Shown here in pieces: positions 17,660-26,177 of a DNA stretch of 64,000 nt; positions within the stretch are counted from its first letter, which is position 1; every line of letters starts with the position of its first letter. Position numbers and translations under genes: made by a program. The stretch spans positions 434,001-498,000 of the forward strand of contig NZ_MOBK01000002.1 in NCBI RefSeq assembly GCF_003732265.1. Reading direction: 5' to 3'. This stretch comes from Pseudomonas brassicacearum. Its GTDB lineage: Bacteria; Pseudomonadota; Gammaproteobacteria; Pseudomonadales; Pseudomonadaceae. The notes under the pieces were generated by a model, which worked only from the letters and a program-made list of their open reading frames with translations, was not told where the DNA came from and did not search any database.

Positions 17660-17758
17660 ATGCAGGACAAGATGAAACTGGCGCAGGCCGAGAAAGAAAC
17701 CAGCAGAAGTGAAAAAAGCGGCACTCAAGTAGTCGACAAGTTTCTGGCATCGCTTTAA
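17660..17758 (+). other. Possible gene remnant or small ORF before a terminator
   Basis: A 32-codon charged frame begins at ATG 17660 (MQDKMKLAQAEKETS...) and stops just before a perfect terminator. The frame stays open upstream to about 17563, through EIADR, but has no ATG or ribosome site there. It looks like the 3' end of a gene whose beginning is lost, or a small helical protein. No family recognised. Confidence 0.28.
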
Positions 17759-17767
17759 CCCGCGAGC

Positions 17768-17800
17768 AAAAAAATGGGTCCCTCTACCGGGACCCTTTTT
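17768..17800. terminator. Bidirectional rho-independent terminator
   Basis: GGGTCCC (17776-17782) pairs with GGGACCC (17789-17795); A7 precedes and T5 follows, so it works in both directions, ending the chemoreceptor gene on the minus strand and the GST-side transcript on the plus strand. Confidence 0.85.
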
Positions 17801-17814
17801 CATTGGTACCGTGG

Positions 17815-19134
17815 TCAGTTCAATTGCAATGTCGAGTTGAACTGACTGATCGCATCGACGACGTGCCGCGAGCCTTGCTGAATTTCCAGGATAGCCTCCC
17901 CTGCTTCATTGGCCAACTCCACGCCAAGGCCGGTTCGACTCAAACTCGATTGCATGCTCGATACCGCGCTCAACGACAAATCGTGGTTCTTGCGCACCAC
18001 TTCGACAATCTCCAGGGTCGCCTGGCTGGTGCGTGCCGCCAGGCTGCGCACTTCATCGGCAACTACCGCAAACCCGCGCCCATGCTCCCCGGCCCGAGCG
18101 GCTTCGATGGCCGCGTTGAGTGCCAGCAAGTTAGTCTGGTCGGCAATGCCGCGAATGGTTTGAACAATCGTGCCGATGATGTCGGACTGTTTGTTGACGG
18201 CATCAATGCTCAGCGCCGCTTCATTCAAGTCGCGGGAAATGTCCTGGATGATCTGCACGGTTTGCTGCACCACCTGAGACCCCTTCTGCGCGCAGGCGTC
18301 GTTCTGTACAGAAGTGCTGTGTGCGGATTCGGCAGCGGTTCTCAGGGTGGAGACTTGATGGGTGATGTCACTGGCGAACTTGACCACTTTGAACAGGCGA
18401 CCCTTGGCGTCGAACAGCGGGTTATAGGACGCTTCCAGGAACACGGTATGCCCGTACTTATCTTTGCGCTCGAAACGGTGCGAGTGATATTCGCCGCGAT
18501 TGAGTGAAGCCCAGAACGCTTTGTAGTTCTGTGAATCGGCTTCGGCGCGGTGGCAAAACAGGCTGTGGTGCTGGCCGACTACTTCGTGAAGCGAGTAGTG
18601 CATGGTCTTCAGAAAGTTGTCGTTGGCGGTGATGACTTTGCCGTCGGGGGTAAACTCGATGACGGCCATGGAACGCCCGATTGCGGCGAGCTGACTTTGG
18701 TTTTCATGATCTTTGTTGACGCGTTCGGTGATGTCGGAGGCAACTTTTATCACGCTTTTAACCTGGCGATCAGCTCCGTACACCGGCATGTAACTGGCTT
18801 CGAGCCACACTTCTTTACCACTCTTGGTCAATCGCAGAAATGACCCGCTGACCGGTTCGCCACGGGCCAGGTCTCGCCACAACTTTGCGTACTCTTCACT
18901 GCGATAAAACGCTTCTTCACAAAAGACCCGGTGATGTTTGCCGCGAACTTCGGTGGCGCTGTAACCCATGACTGCGCAAAAGTTCTCGTTGGCATCGAGC
19001 ACAATGCCTTCAGGGGTGAACTCAATCATTGCCATCGAACGACTGATCGCCGCCAACCTGGCGTTGGCCTCATTCAATGCACAACTGTATCGCTCGATTT
19101 CCAGCAGGTCAGACTTGTGATGTAGGTTAAACAT
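17815..19134 (-). CDS. Soluble methyl-accepting protein with two PAS domains (BdlA-like)
   Basis: A 439-residue cytoplasmic chemoreceptor with no membrane segment. Two PAS domains follow each other (each with a MAMIEFTP or MAVIEFTP start and an [10 protein letters not shown] or [10 protein letters not shown] end, about residues 25-145 and 147-268). The short C-terminal signalling domain contains the hairpin tip [20 protein letters not shown]. This is the layout of Pseudomonas BdlA, which governs biofilm dispersal, and of Aer-like sensors. Cofactor (haem or FAD) cannot be told from sequence. The ATG at 19134 follows AAGGTG; the longer frame to 19212 is unsupported. Confidence 0.85.
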   Translation of the reverse strand: MFNLHHKSDLLEIERYSCALNEANARLAAISRSMAMIEFTPEGIVLDANENFCAVMGYSATEVRGKHHRVFCEEAFYRSEEYAKLWRDLARGEPVSGSFLRLTKSGKEVWLEASYMPVYGADRQVKSVIKVASDITERVNKDHENQSQLAAIGRSMAVIEFTPDGKVITANDNFLKTMHYSLHEVVGQHHSLFCHRAEADSQNYKAFWASLNRGEYHSHRFERKDKYGHTVFLEASYNPLFDAKGRLFKVVKFASDITHQVSTLRTAAESAHSTSVQNDACAQKGSQVVQQTVQIIQDISRDLNEAALSIDAVNKQSDIIGTIVQTIRGIADQTNLLALNAAIEAARAGEHGRGFAVVADEVRSLAARTSQATLEIVEVVRKNHDLSLSAVSSMQSSLSRTGLGVELANEAGEAILEIQQGSRHVVDAISQFNSTLQLN

Positions 19135-19504
19135 GTTCTTATCACCTTGGGCGCGGACTTCTGGTTGATGACAAAACTTCGGTCTTTCAACGTATCCACC
19201 ACGACGTTCCATGGAACGGGCACACGCGTTTCTCCACGGGATGAGGTAGTCAGGTGATAAATGATGTTCAATCGGAGGGTCCTTAACGCGACACTCTTAT
19301 CAAGACATCCTTCTCTTGATAGCCCGGACTCGGGCCAAACCTGATGTAGTCAAAAAGTAAATCCATTTACCCGTTCGGCTCCTGGTCACTCAGTGTTGGT
19401 GCCTTGGGTTACGTACTCTGACGGCGTTGATGGCGGCCTTTGATGTCGACTGACATATTCCGTCATGGGTGAGCATAGTCAGCGGCTTCGAGGACGCAAA
19501 GCCA
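19135..19504. other. 370-base intergenic region, chemoreceptor upstream
   Basis: No gene is seen. It contains the chemoreceptor promoter region and an eight-base perfect inverted repeat, TATCAAGA (19298-19305) and TCTTGATA (19314-19321), spaced by eight bases, which may be an operator. Confidence 0.4.
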
Positions 19505-20401
19505 CTAGTCGGCCAGGATTGAGGACAAAATCGGTTCAGCGCACAGATTCAGCAATGCCTGAACGGCTGCTGACGTTTTTTTGCCCGGTGCAGCCACCAA
19601 GGCAAATTCGCGGTCAATACGTGGCGTCACAGGGAGCACGCGCAGTCCCTGTCGATTGGCTGGCAGCGTCATCTCCGGCACCAGGCTGACACCGATGTTT
19701 TCCCGTACCAAGGTGAAAGCGCTGCTCCACTCGCGGACCTCGACCCGCACTTCCATCAAGTTCAACCCGGCATCGGCGGCGAGGCTGCGCGCGTTGGTCG
19801 AACACCCGCCCGTGGCCAGCACAAAGGGTTGTTCAACCAACTCTGCGAAGTTGACCCCCTCTTCATTTGATCGACGCGCCAATGGGTGGCCGCCGGGCAG
19901 AACGGCCATCCAGGCGTCGCGCCCCAATGGGCTGGCATTGCGCCCGGGCGTCGGGTTCAGCACTACGCCAACGTCCACCAGCCCGGCGCCGAGCAAGGCT
20001 TCCACTTCATCGTCGCTGACTTCCAGCGCGGACACCTGGATACCGGGATAGAGTCGATTGAACTGTCGCAGCAGTGGTGGCAAGAAGGTCGCCAGTACCA
20101 TGGGGAAACTGGCAAGACGAATCGTCCCGCGCTGGATGTCCTTGGTGGCATCGACGGTGTCACGGATGTTTTCCAGCGCACCGAGCATGAGGCGCGCTTG
20201 CTCGATGACGGGCAGGCCGATAGCGGTCGGCAAGGTCTGGCGATTCTCCCGACTGAAGAGCTGTACGCCAAGGGTGTCCTCGATCTGCGCCAATGCCTGG
20301 CTTGCTCCGGACTGCGTCATGCCGACGCGCTCTGCCGCCCGGGTGATATTGCCGGTATCTGCAACCGCCACCACCATTCGCCAATGCATCAGATTCATCA
20401 T
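19505..20401 (-). CDS. LysR-family regulator, divergent from gstA
   Basis: A 298-residue LysR regulator: helix-turn-helix GNITRAAERVGMTQSGASQA near residues 17-36, effector domain starting at GTIRLASFPMVLATFLPPLL. Two adjacent ATGs (20401 and 20398) are possible starts; no strong ribosome site. It diverges from a glutathione transferase gene over 99 bases and probably controls it. Confidence 0.88.
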   Translation of the reverse strand: MMNLMHWRMVVAVADTGNITRAAERVGMTQSGASQALAQIEDTLGVQLFSRENRQTLPTAIGLPVIEQARLMLGALENIRDTVDATKDIQRGTIRLASFPMVLATFLPPLLRQFNRLYPGIQVSALEVSDDEVEALLGAGLVDVGVVLNPTPGRNASPLGRDAWMAVLPGGHPLARRSNEEGVNFAELVEQPFVLATGGCSTNARSLAADAGLNLMEVRVEVREWSSAFTLVRENIGVSLVPEMTLPANRQGLRVLPVTPRIDREFALVAAPGKKTSAAVQALLNLCAEPILSSILAD

Positions 20402-20500
20402 GGCAGTAGCTATCCTTATGGCTGCGTTCTGAAAGATTAATTTTACCGGGGGCGCCACGCACTATGACACTGGCGCAAATCCCCAACCAGAGCCCTGACG

Positions 20501-21103
20501 ATGAAGTTGTATTACGCCCCGAACGCCTGCTCTCTGGCGCCGCACATCGTGTTGCGCGAACTGGATCTGCCGTTCGAGTTGATCCGTGTCGATAACCGCA
20601 CCAAGAAGACCTTGGTTGGCGATGACTTCCTGGCGATCAACCCCAAGGGGTACGTCGCGGCCCTGCAATTAAATAACGGCGAGGTGCTGACCGAAGGCCC
20701 GGCACTCCTGCAATTCATCGCCGACCTGCGACCCGAATCGGGTCTGGTACCGGCCAATGGCACGTTCGAGCGAGTGCGCTTGCAGGAGTGGCTGAATTTT
20801 ATTTCAACCGAGATTCATGGCGGGTTGGGATGGCTGTTCACTTCGCAATTTCCAGAAGAGGTGAAAGCACTGATCAAGGAGAGGCTGTTCAAGCGGTTTG
20901 CGGTGTTGTGCCAGACACTGGAACGCCAGGAGTATTTGATGGTGGGCGGGTTCAGTGTGGCGGATGGCTACCTGTTTACCGTGTTGCGCTGGGCGCCGTT
21001 GTTTGCGATTGAGTTGGGTCAGTGGCCGGCGTTGGCGCGGTTTCAGGCCAGAATTGAACAACGTCCGGCGGTGAAGGCCGCATTGGCCGCTGAGCAGGTG
21101 TAA
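20501..21103 (+). CDS. gstA: Glutathione S-transferase, beta class
   Basis: A 200-residue GST with the bacterial beta-class pattern: MKLYYAPNACSLAPHIVLRE with the conserved cysteine at position 10, NPKGYVAALQL with the cis-proline-type loop replaced by GY-V, and LTEGPALLQFIAD for glutathione binding. It lies opposite a LysR regulator. It differs from the GST at 16930, which has serine at that site. Substrate unknown. Confidence 0.88.
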   Translation: MKLYYAPNACSLAPHIVLRELDLPFELIRVDNRTKKTLVGDDFLAINPKGYVAALQLNNGEVLTEGPALLQFIADLRPESGLVPANGTFERVRLQEWLNFISTEIHGGLGWLFTSQFPEEVKALIKERLFKRFAVLCQTLERQEYLMVGGFSVADGYLFTVLRWAPLFAIELGQWPALARFQARIEQRPAVKAALAAEQV

Positions 21104-21114
21104 GCCTCAAGACC

Positions 21115-21188
21115 ATCGCGAGCAAGCTCGCTCCCACAGGTTTCGTGAACGACGCACATCCAGTGTGGGAGCGAGCCTGCTCGCGATG
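21115..21188. repeat. REP-like repeat pair, inward type
   Basis: ATCGCGAGCAAGCTCGCTCC first and TGTGGGAGCGAGCCTGCTCG second, between convergent gstA and the binding-protein gene. Confidence 0.88.
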
Positions 21189-21211
21189 GCTTTTAACCAG
21201 GCACTACAACA

Positions 21212-22225
21212 TTACAAACTTGCACTCACTTTCGTAGCCACCTCCCCCGGCACCCAAGCCTTCCACACCTGCGGCTGCTCCCGCAGAAACGCCTGGGCCA
21301 CTTCGCGCGGTGGCAGGCGTTTTTCGCTCATCTGCCCCAGCGTCTGGTTCAACAGATCGATCGGCAAATCGACCTTTTCAAAGAACGACACAAGGTCCGG
21401 GTACTGCGCCTTGAACGGCGCCGACACGCCAATGGCCAGGTTGGCCGGCATCGAGCGCGTGCCCTTGGGATTGGGGTTGTTGGCATCGGCGAGGGTCTTC
21501 CAGGCTTCGGCATCGAACGGTGGTTCGTCGAGTTTCACCAGTTTGAAACGACCCAGCAGCGGCGTCGGCGACCAGTAGTAGAACAACACCGGTTTGCCAC
21601 GGCGGATCGATGAAGCGACCTCGGCATCCAGCGCCGCGCCGGAGCCGGTGCGGAAGTTGACGTAGCTGGCGGTCAGGTCATACGCCTTGAGCTTCTGGCT
21701 GTTGACGATCTCCGAGGTCCAGCCGGTGGGGCTGTTGAGGAAGCGGCCGCGGCTGGGGTCTTCCGGGTCGCGGAACACGTCCTTGTACTTGGCCAGGTCA
21801 GCCACGGATTTCAACTCCGGCGCCAGCGGCTTGATGCCACGTTCCGGGTCGCCCTTGATCACGTATTCCGGCACCCACCAACCTTCGGTAGCGCCTTTGA
21901 CCGTGTCACCCAAACCAAACACCTTGCCCTCGGCAGACGCCTTGACCCACGCCGGACTGCGCCCCGCCCACTCTTCGCCGATTACCTGAATGTCATTTTT
22001 GGCCAACGCTGCTTCGAGGCTGACGGTACTGCCCGGCAAGGTGTCGGTCGGGTAGCCGTAACCTTTTTCGACGATCAGGCGCAGGATTTCGGTGATCAGG
22101 CTGCCGCTCTCCCAGGTGATGTCGCCGAAATGGATGGGCGCGGCTTTTTCCGCCGCCGGAACCTGGCTGGCCACCAGGCTCAGCGCCAGCAGCGAACTGC
22201 CGAGCAGGGTTTTGATCGATCTCAT
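21212..22225 (-). CDS. Glycine-betaine/choline-type ABC substrate-binding protein (OpuAC)
   Basis: A 337-residue periplasmic binding protein. Signal peptide residues 1-24 end VASQVPAAE; the OpuAC fold follows, with ITWESGSLITEILRLIVEKG, IGEEWAGRSPAW, and the aromatic cage-like segments EGWWVPEY and FYYWSPTPLL. The ATG at 22225 has CGGAGG five bases before it and overlaps the stop of an upstream ECF sigma gene by four bases. No permease or ATPase gene lies nearby, so it is an orphan binding protein or serves a transporter encoded elsewhere. Confidence 0.85.
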   Translation of the reverse strand: MRSIKTLLGSSLLALSLVASQVPAAEKAAPIHFGDITWESGSLITEILRLIVEKGYGYPTDTLPGSTVSLEAALAKNDIQVIGEEWAGRSPAWVKASAEGKVFGLGDTVKGATEGWWVPEYVIKGDPERGIKPLAPELKSVADLAKYKDVFRDPEDPSRGRFLNSPTGWTSEIVNSQKLKAYDLTASYVNFRTGSGAALDAEVASSIRRGKPVLFYYWSPTPLLGRFKLVKLDEPPFDAEAWKTLADANNPNPKGTRSMPANLAIGVSAPFKAQYPDLVSFFEKVDLPIDLLNQTLGQMSEKRLPPREVAQAFLREQPQVWKAWVPGEVATKVSASL

Positions 22226-22755
22226 GCGGACCTCCGGGTCAAGGATTGGTTGGCGCTGTGCTGGGCGCACAGTGCCTGGGAGCGGGTCATGTAAACGCTG
22301 ACCGAACGCTGGGAAATGCCCAGTTCGGCAGCGATTTGTGGATAAGTGAGGCCGTCGACGCGCGACAGCAGGAAGGTCGCCCTGACCTTGCCCGGCAGTC
22401 GCTCGAGGGTGCGGTCCAGGCTGTTCAGGGTTTGCGATAGCTGCAGCAAATCTTCAGGCGATGGCCCGTGAGCCAGGTCCGCCTGCGGTAACTGTTGGAG
22501 GTGCTGACGCTCCAGATCGCGGCGCCGCCAGAGCTCATAAACCCGTCGGCGGGCGATGGTGGTGAGCAAGGCGCGCGGCTCACGAATAGGCGTCAGGCTG
22601 GGGGATTCGAGCAATTGCATGAAGGTGTCGGCGGCAATGTCTTCGACACTCGCGCCGGTTCCCAAATACTGGCGCAAGCGTGCGCACAGCCAGGGATAGT
22701 GTGCGCGGAACAATCCGCCCACGTGGTTACGATGGGGGTCGTCGGTGCCGGACAT
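22222..22755 (-). CDS. ECF sigma factor, FecI-like
   Basis: A 177-residue sigma-70 family protein: region 2 LFRAHYPWLCARLRQYLG... with DIAADTFMQLLES, region 4 LPGKVRATFLLSRVDGLTYP followed by QIAAELGISQRSVSVYMTRS. The size and the region-4 helix resemble iron-starvation (FecI/PvdS) sigma factors. Unusually, there is no FecR anti-sigma gene and no TonB receptor next to it; instead it overlaps an OpuAC-type binding-protein gene by four bases (ATGA). Confidence 0.87.
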   Translation of the reverse strand: MSGTDDPHRNHVGGLFRAHYPWLCARLRQYLGTGASVEDIAADTFMQLLESPSLTPIREPRALLTTIARRRVYELWRRRDLERQHLQQLPQADLAHGPSPEDLLQLSQTLNSLDRTLERLPGKVRATFLLSRVDGLTYPQIAAELGISQRSVSVYMTRSQALCAQHSANQSLTRRSA

Positions 22756-22872
22756 AGAGGCTCCAAGGGTTAGGGGTCGCTGAATGTCCGGTGATCCGGT
22801 GGCGCGATCCTAACAAGGAGCCTTATTCTTTAATAATACTTAAAAAGCATTTTTATATTCGATTTAGAAATT

Positions 22873-23664
22873 TCATAGCAAACGGCTATAGCCGAGAACT
22901 TCCGCTTCCTGCTGATAGTCGAGAATGACCTGATAGTCGCTTTCGCTGGCAGGCAACACTTCTTTCAGCCCGAGGATTTCGGCCACGTCGGGCAGTTCGT
23001 TCAAGGTCTGATTCATCACGTTCAGCAGGTGCTCAGCCTGTTCATCGCTTGTCCCGGCGGCCGAGATGTACGGCAAGGTCGGACTGAACGCGCTGCGGGT
23101 CACGACGCGCAGGCCGGCGACTTCTTCGCGGGCGTGTTGCGCCAGATAGGCAAAGGTCACGCTGTCGATGGCGGCCAAGTCCGCGTGATCTTCACGCAGC
23201 CAGCGCAGGCTTTCGCGATGGCTGCCGCTGATGGCGACACGGGCAAAGAACTGTCCGTCGCGATGCAGTGGCGCCAGTCGATGGCGCAGCAGGTTCATGC
23301 CGCTGTTGGAGTCTTCGCCATTGATCACGCCACGGCTGTCGCGAAAGTCGGGCAAGGTCCGCCGAGGATCATCGGCGCGACTCAGCAGCAGGCTGCAATG
23401 ATTGCCAGCGGAGCTGTCCGGCAGCTCATAGCGTGGCCGCCCGATCACCCGGACCTGACCGCGCAATGCCGTCATCAACGGGTAGCCGCAGGTTTGGGTC
23501 AGCAGCAGATGAGGGTTGAGCCAGAGGTCTGTCAGTGACAGGTTACTGGCATCGAGGCGATTGCTGGGGAACCGTTCGAGAATGCGCGTCAGCCAGCGCT
23601 CGTTGGCCTGGCGGATGGGCTCGGGGGCGACGTACATCAGCAGTTCGGCAAGGTGGTATGTCAT
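22873..23664 (-). CDS. PhnD/SsuA-type substrate-binding-like protein without signal peptide
   Basis: A 263-residue protein of the phosphonate-binding PhnD-like fold: LLLTQTCGYPLMTALRG near residue 55, INGEDSNSGMNLLRHRL near 115, and DLAAIDSVTFAYLAQH near 160. The N-terminus (MTYHLAELLMYVAPEPIRQA) has no signal peptide or lipobox, so it should stay in the cytoplasm unless the true start is missed. No transporter partner is adjacent. The upstream TTG at 23667 is less likely than the ATG at 23664. Confidence 0.78.
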   Translation of the reverse strand: MTYHLAELLMYVAPEPIRQANERWLTRILERFPSNRLDASNLSLTDLWLNPHLLLTQTCGYPLMTALRGQVRVIGRPRYELPDSSAGNHCSLLLSRADDPRRTLPDFRDSRGVINGEDSNSGMNLLRHRLAPLHRDGQFFARVAISGSHRESLRWLREDHADLAAIDSVTFAYLAQHAREEVAGLRVVTRSAFSPTLPYISAAGTSDEQAEHLLNVMNQTLNELPDVAEILGLKEVLPASESDYQVILDYQQEAEVLGYSRLL

Positions 23665-23693
23665 CAAAATATCCCAAACAACAAATTTCTAAT

Positions 23694-23784
23694 TGTGGGA
23701 GCGGGCTTGCTCGCGAAGACGGTCTGTCAGTTAACATCGATGTCGACTGACATGGCCCCCTTCGCGAGCAAGCCCGCTCCCACA
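23694..23784. repeat. REPIN-like repeat pair, outward type
   Basis: TGTGGGAGCGGGCTTGCTCG and its reverse complement bound the element, lying between two genes read leftward (desaturase, then PhnD-like). Confidence 0.9.
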
Positions 23785-23807
23785 TTTGATTTGGGTTAGT
23801 CCAAAAA

Positions 23808-24749
23808 TCAGTGGAACGGATGCTGTGGGCTGTCGATGGCTTTCACGCCATTCTCGCGCCACAACTGGCCATAACCCCGCACCAGAAACCCGCCACTGCG
23901 CGCGATCCATTGCTCGCGGCGTGCGTGATAAGCACGCGGCAAGTCGTACCACGCCAGCCCCGGCAAGTCGTGATGCACCAGGTGAAAATTGAGGTTCAGA
24001 AACAGCCAGCGCCAAGGCCACGCCGCTTCGTTGAGCACAGTCCGCTGTTCGAATCGCGCGTGCGGGCGATGTTCATAGTAGGAGCGAATCATCGCAATCG
24101 ACAGCGCCGGCACGCTGATCAGCAGCAGGTAATGCCACACCGGCAATACGCTGTAGCGGGCAATGAACGCCAGCATCAGCAACGTCAGTGCACCGTGGGT
24201 CAGCCACATCAGCCAGGCCTGTCGCTCACCATTGATCAACCGCTGCAGTTGTTCTTTCGCCAGCGCCAGCAAGGCGAGCGGCGCACCGATCATGAATCGC
24301 CCGATCACGGTTTTGTTCAGCCAGTGCAGGCCTTGTTCGAACAGTGAACTGCCCTGCCACTGCTCGACGCTCAGGTAACGGCTTTCCGGATCGCGACCGG
24401 GAACGGTCAGGTCTTCGTCGTGGTGATGCAGCAGATGGCTGTCGCGGTACAGGGTGTAGGGATACCAGACTGCGAATGGCGCATAGCCGAGGATTTTGTT
24501 CAGGGTTGTCCAGCGGGTCGGGTGACCGTGGAGCAATTCGTGCTGCACCGACAACCACAGCACCAGCAATGGAATCAACAGCGCCGTGCTCCACCACAAC
24601 CCCAATCGATCACTCGTCAGCACCAGGCTGAACCAGCCGCCGTACACGCCGATCAACAACAGCCAGGTCGGCCATTCGGTGCGGGCCGTCAGGCGTTGAC
24701 GCAGGGTGTCGATTTCTTCTCGGTGGGCGCTATCGAAGTAATGGGGCAT
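23808..24749 (-). CDS. Membrane fatty acid desaturase
   Basis: A 313-residue di-iron membrane desaturase. The three histidine boxes are visible: HELLHG near residue 78, HLLHHHDED near 112, and HLVHHD near 262. Four or so hydrophobic segments lie between them. This suggests insertion of a double bond in fatty acyl chains or related lipids. The ATG at 24749 is chosen by homology of the MPHYFDS start; an ATG at 24788 would add thirteen residues. Confidence 0.85.
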   Translation of the reverse strand: MPHYFDSAHREEIDTLRQRLTARTEWPTWLLLIGVYGGWFSLVLTSDRLGLWWSTALLIPLLVLWLSVQHELLHGHPTRWTTLNKILGYAPFAVWYPYTLYRDSHLLHHHDEDLTVPGRDPESRYLSVEQWQGSSLFEQGLHWLNKTVIGRFMIGAPLALLALAKEQLQRLINGERQAWLMWLTHGALTLLMLAFIARYSVLPVWHYLLLISVPALSIAMIRSYYEHRPHARFEQRTVLNEAAWPWRWLFLNLNFHLVHHDLPGLAWYDLPRAYHARREQWIARSGGFLVRGYGQLWRENGVKAIDSPQHPFH

Positions 24750-24840
24750 GGCGTTGCTCAGATCGGGGACCAGTCCCCTTCTGTGCATTGGCCTTGGGAA
24801 ATCTTGCAGATTATTTGGTTATTTCGTTAGACATGCAGCA

Positions 24841-24861
24841 GGAGCCCGATTGCCGGGCTCC
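24841..24861 (-). terminator. Terminator-like hairpin after the lysine-rich small gene
   Basis: GGAGCCCG (24841-24848) pairs with CGGGCTCC (24854-24861). It lies 13 bases after the small gene's stop. Confidence 0.6.
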
Positions 24862-24873
24862 CTTGTCGCGGGA

Positions 24874-24984
24874 TCAATGACCGAACACATCCACCTTCTT
24901 GGCCTTCTTGTCCGCGCGCTTTTCATCGGCGGTTTTCGCCGGCTTTTTCTTCGCTGCTTTCTTTGAATCCATGCCTTTGGCCAT
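24874..24984 (-). CDS. Small lysine-rich protein, 36 residues
   Basis: A 36-residue, highly basic protein (MAKGMDSKKAAKKKPAKTAD...), about one third lysine, ending KKVDVFGH. GGAG precedes the ATG on the minus strand, and a hairpin follows the stop. It may bind nucleic acid, but no family is recognised. It diverges from a GNAT gene. Low-complexity composition limits certainty. Confidence 0.62.
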   Translation of the reverse strand: MAKGMDSKKAAKKKPAKTADEKRADKKAKKVDVFGH

Positions 24985-25087
24985 GATACGTACTCCACTC
25001 ATACGGGATGTGAGATCAGGTATACACCTATCCCTGCGCGCACGTTCTTTTATAATCGCCCGCTTTGCATACCGACAGTCCAGACCC

Positions 25088-25504
25088 ATGCCCGACACCC
25101 AGTACACCCTGCTCGACGAGCCGTTATGGCCCTTGATGAACAAATTTTATCGCGCGCACCAATCGCCGATGAAAGCCGTGCGCGACGCCCGGTTATGGGT
25201 GGCCAGACGCAATGAGATCGTGGCGGCGCTGTGCTTGCGACCGGTGGCGGGCGGGCATTGGTTGACGGGGCTGTTTGTCGACCCGGCCTGTCGCGAACAA
25301 GGGGTTGCCGGCGAGTTGATTGCGGCGGCGGTCGAGGACCTCGACCTTCCGGTGTGGCTGTTTTGTCATCCGGATCTGCGTGGCTTTTATGAACGTCGCG
25401 GCTTTACGTTCGATCCGCAGATGCCGTACGCCATGGTGGAACGGTTGAGCCGTTATGCACGCAGCAAGCCGATGATTGCGATGGGGTTGGAGCCGACCCG
25501 ATAA
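25088..25504 (+). CDS. GNAT-family N-acetyltransferase
   Basis: A 138-residue acetyltransferase. Motif A is LFVDPACREQGVAGELIAAA near residues 59-78, and the last part reads FCHPDLRGFYERRGF. The ATG at 25088 is chosen from the conserved MPDTQYTLLDEPLWPLM-type start. Acceptor unknown. Confidence 0.82.
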   Translation: MPDTQYTLLDEPLWPLMNKFYRAHQSPMKAVRDARLWVARRNEIVAALCLRPVAGGHWLTGLFVDPACREQGVAGELIAAAVEDLDLPVWLFCHPDLRGFYERRGFTFDPQMPYAMVERLSRYARSKPMIAMGLEPTR

Positions 25505-25530
25505 AGCACGACAGACCGATGGAGACCTAA

Positions 25531-25620
25531 TGTGGGAGCGGGCTTGCTCGCGAATGCGGTCTGACATTCAACATTGATGCTGGCTGATCCACCGCCTTCG
25601 CGAGCAAGCCCGCTCCCACA
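25531..25620. repeat. REPIN-like repeat pair, outward type
   Basis: A 90-base element bounded by TGTGGGAGCGGGCTTGCTCG and its reverse complement, between a GNAT gene and convergent def. Confidence 0.92.
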
Positions 25621-25637
25621 TTGGTCCTGCGGCGTGT

Positions 25638-26177
25638 TCAGTCGTCAGCGTTCGGATCAAGGTCCGGGAACATGACTTCGGTAAACCCGAACTTGCTGAA
25701 GTCGGTAATGCGCGACGGGTACAAACGGCCGATCAGGTGATCGCATTCATGCTGCACCACCCGCGCATGGAAGCCTGAGGCGATGCGCACGATGGGCTGG
25801 CCCTTCGGGTCGACGCCTTCGTAGCGAATCTGCTGGTAGCGATCCACGGCGCCGCGCAGGCCCGGCACGGACAGGCACCCTTCAAACCCCTCTTCCAGCG
25901 TCGGGCTCAACGGTGTGATCAGCGGATTGATCAGGATGGTTTGCGGCACTGCCTCGGCGTCCGGATACCGTTCACTGTGCTCGAAACCAAAGATCACCAG
26001 TTGCAGGTCGACACCGATCTGCGGCGCAGCCAGGCCAACGCCGCCGACGCTTTCCATGGTCTGGAACATGTCATCAATCAACTGCCACAACTCGGGGCTG
26101 TCGAACATCTCGGCCGGAACCGGCGGGGCAACGCGCAGCAGGCGCTCATCGCCCATTTTCAGAATTTCACGGATCAT
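25638..26177 (-). CDS. def: Peptide deformylase (paralogue not beside fmt)
   Basis: A 179-residue metalloenzyme that removes the formyl group from nascent proteins. All three motifs are present: GVGLAAPQ (near residues 47-54), EGCLSVP (near 99-105) and QHECDHLIG (near 142-150), giving the Cys-His-His metal site. It is not next to fmt, so it is probably an additional copy. Its ATG overlaps the stop of the YihY-family gene by four bases. Confidence 0.93.
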   Translation of the reverse strand: MIREILKMGDERLLRVAPPVPAEMFDSPELWQLIDDMFQTMESVGGVGLAAPQIGVDLQLVIFGFEHSERYPDAEAVPQTILINPLITPLSPTLEEGFEGCLSVPGLRGAVDRYQQIRYEGVDPKGQPIVRIASGFHARVVQHECDHLIGRLYPSRITDFSKFGFTEVMFPDLDPNADD

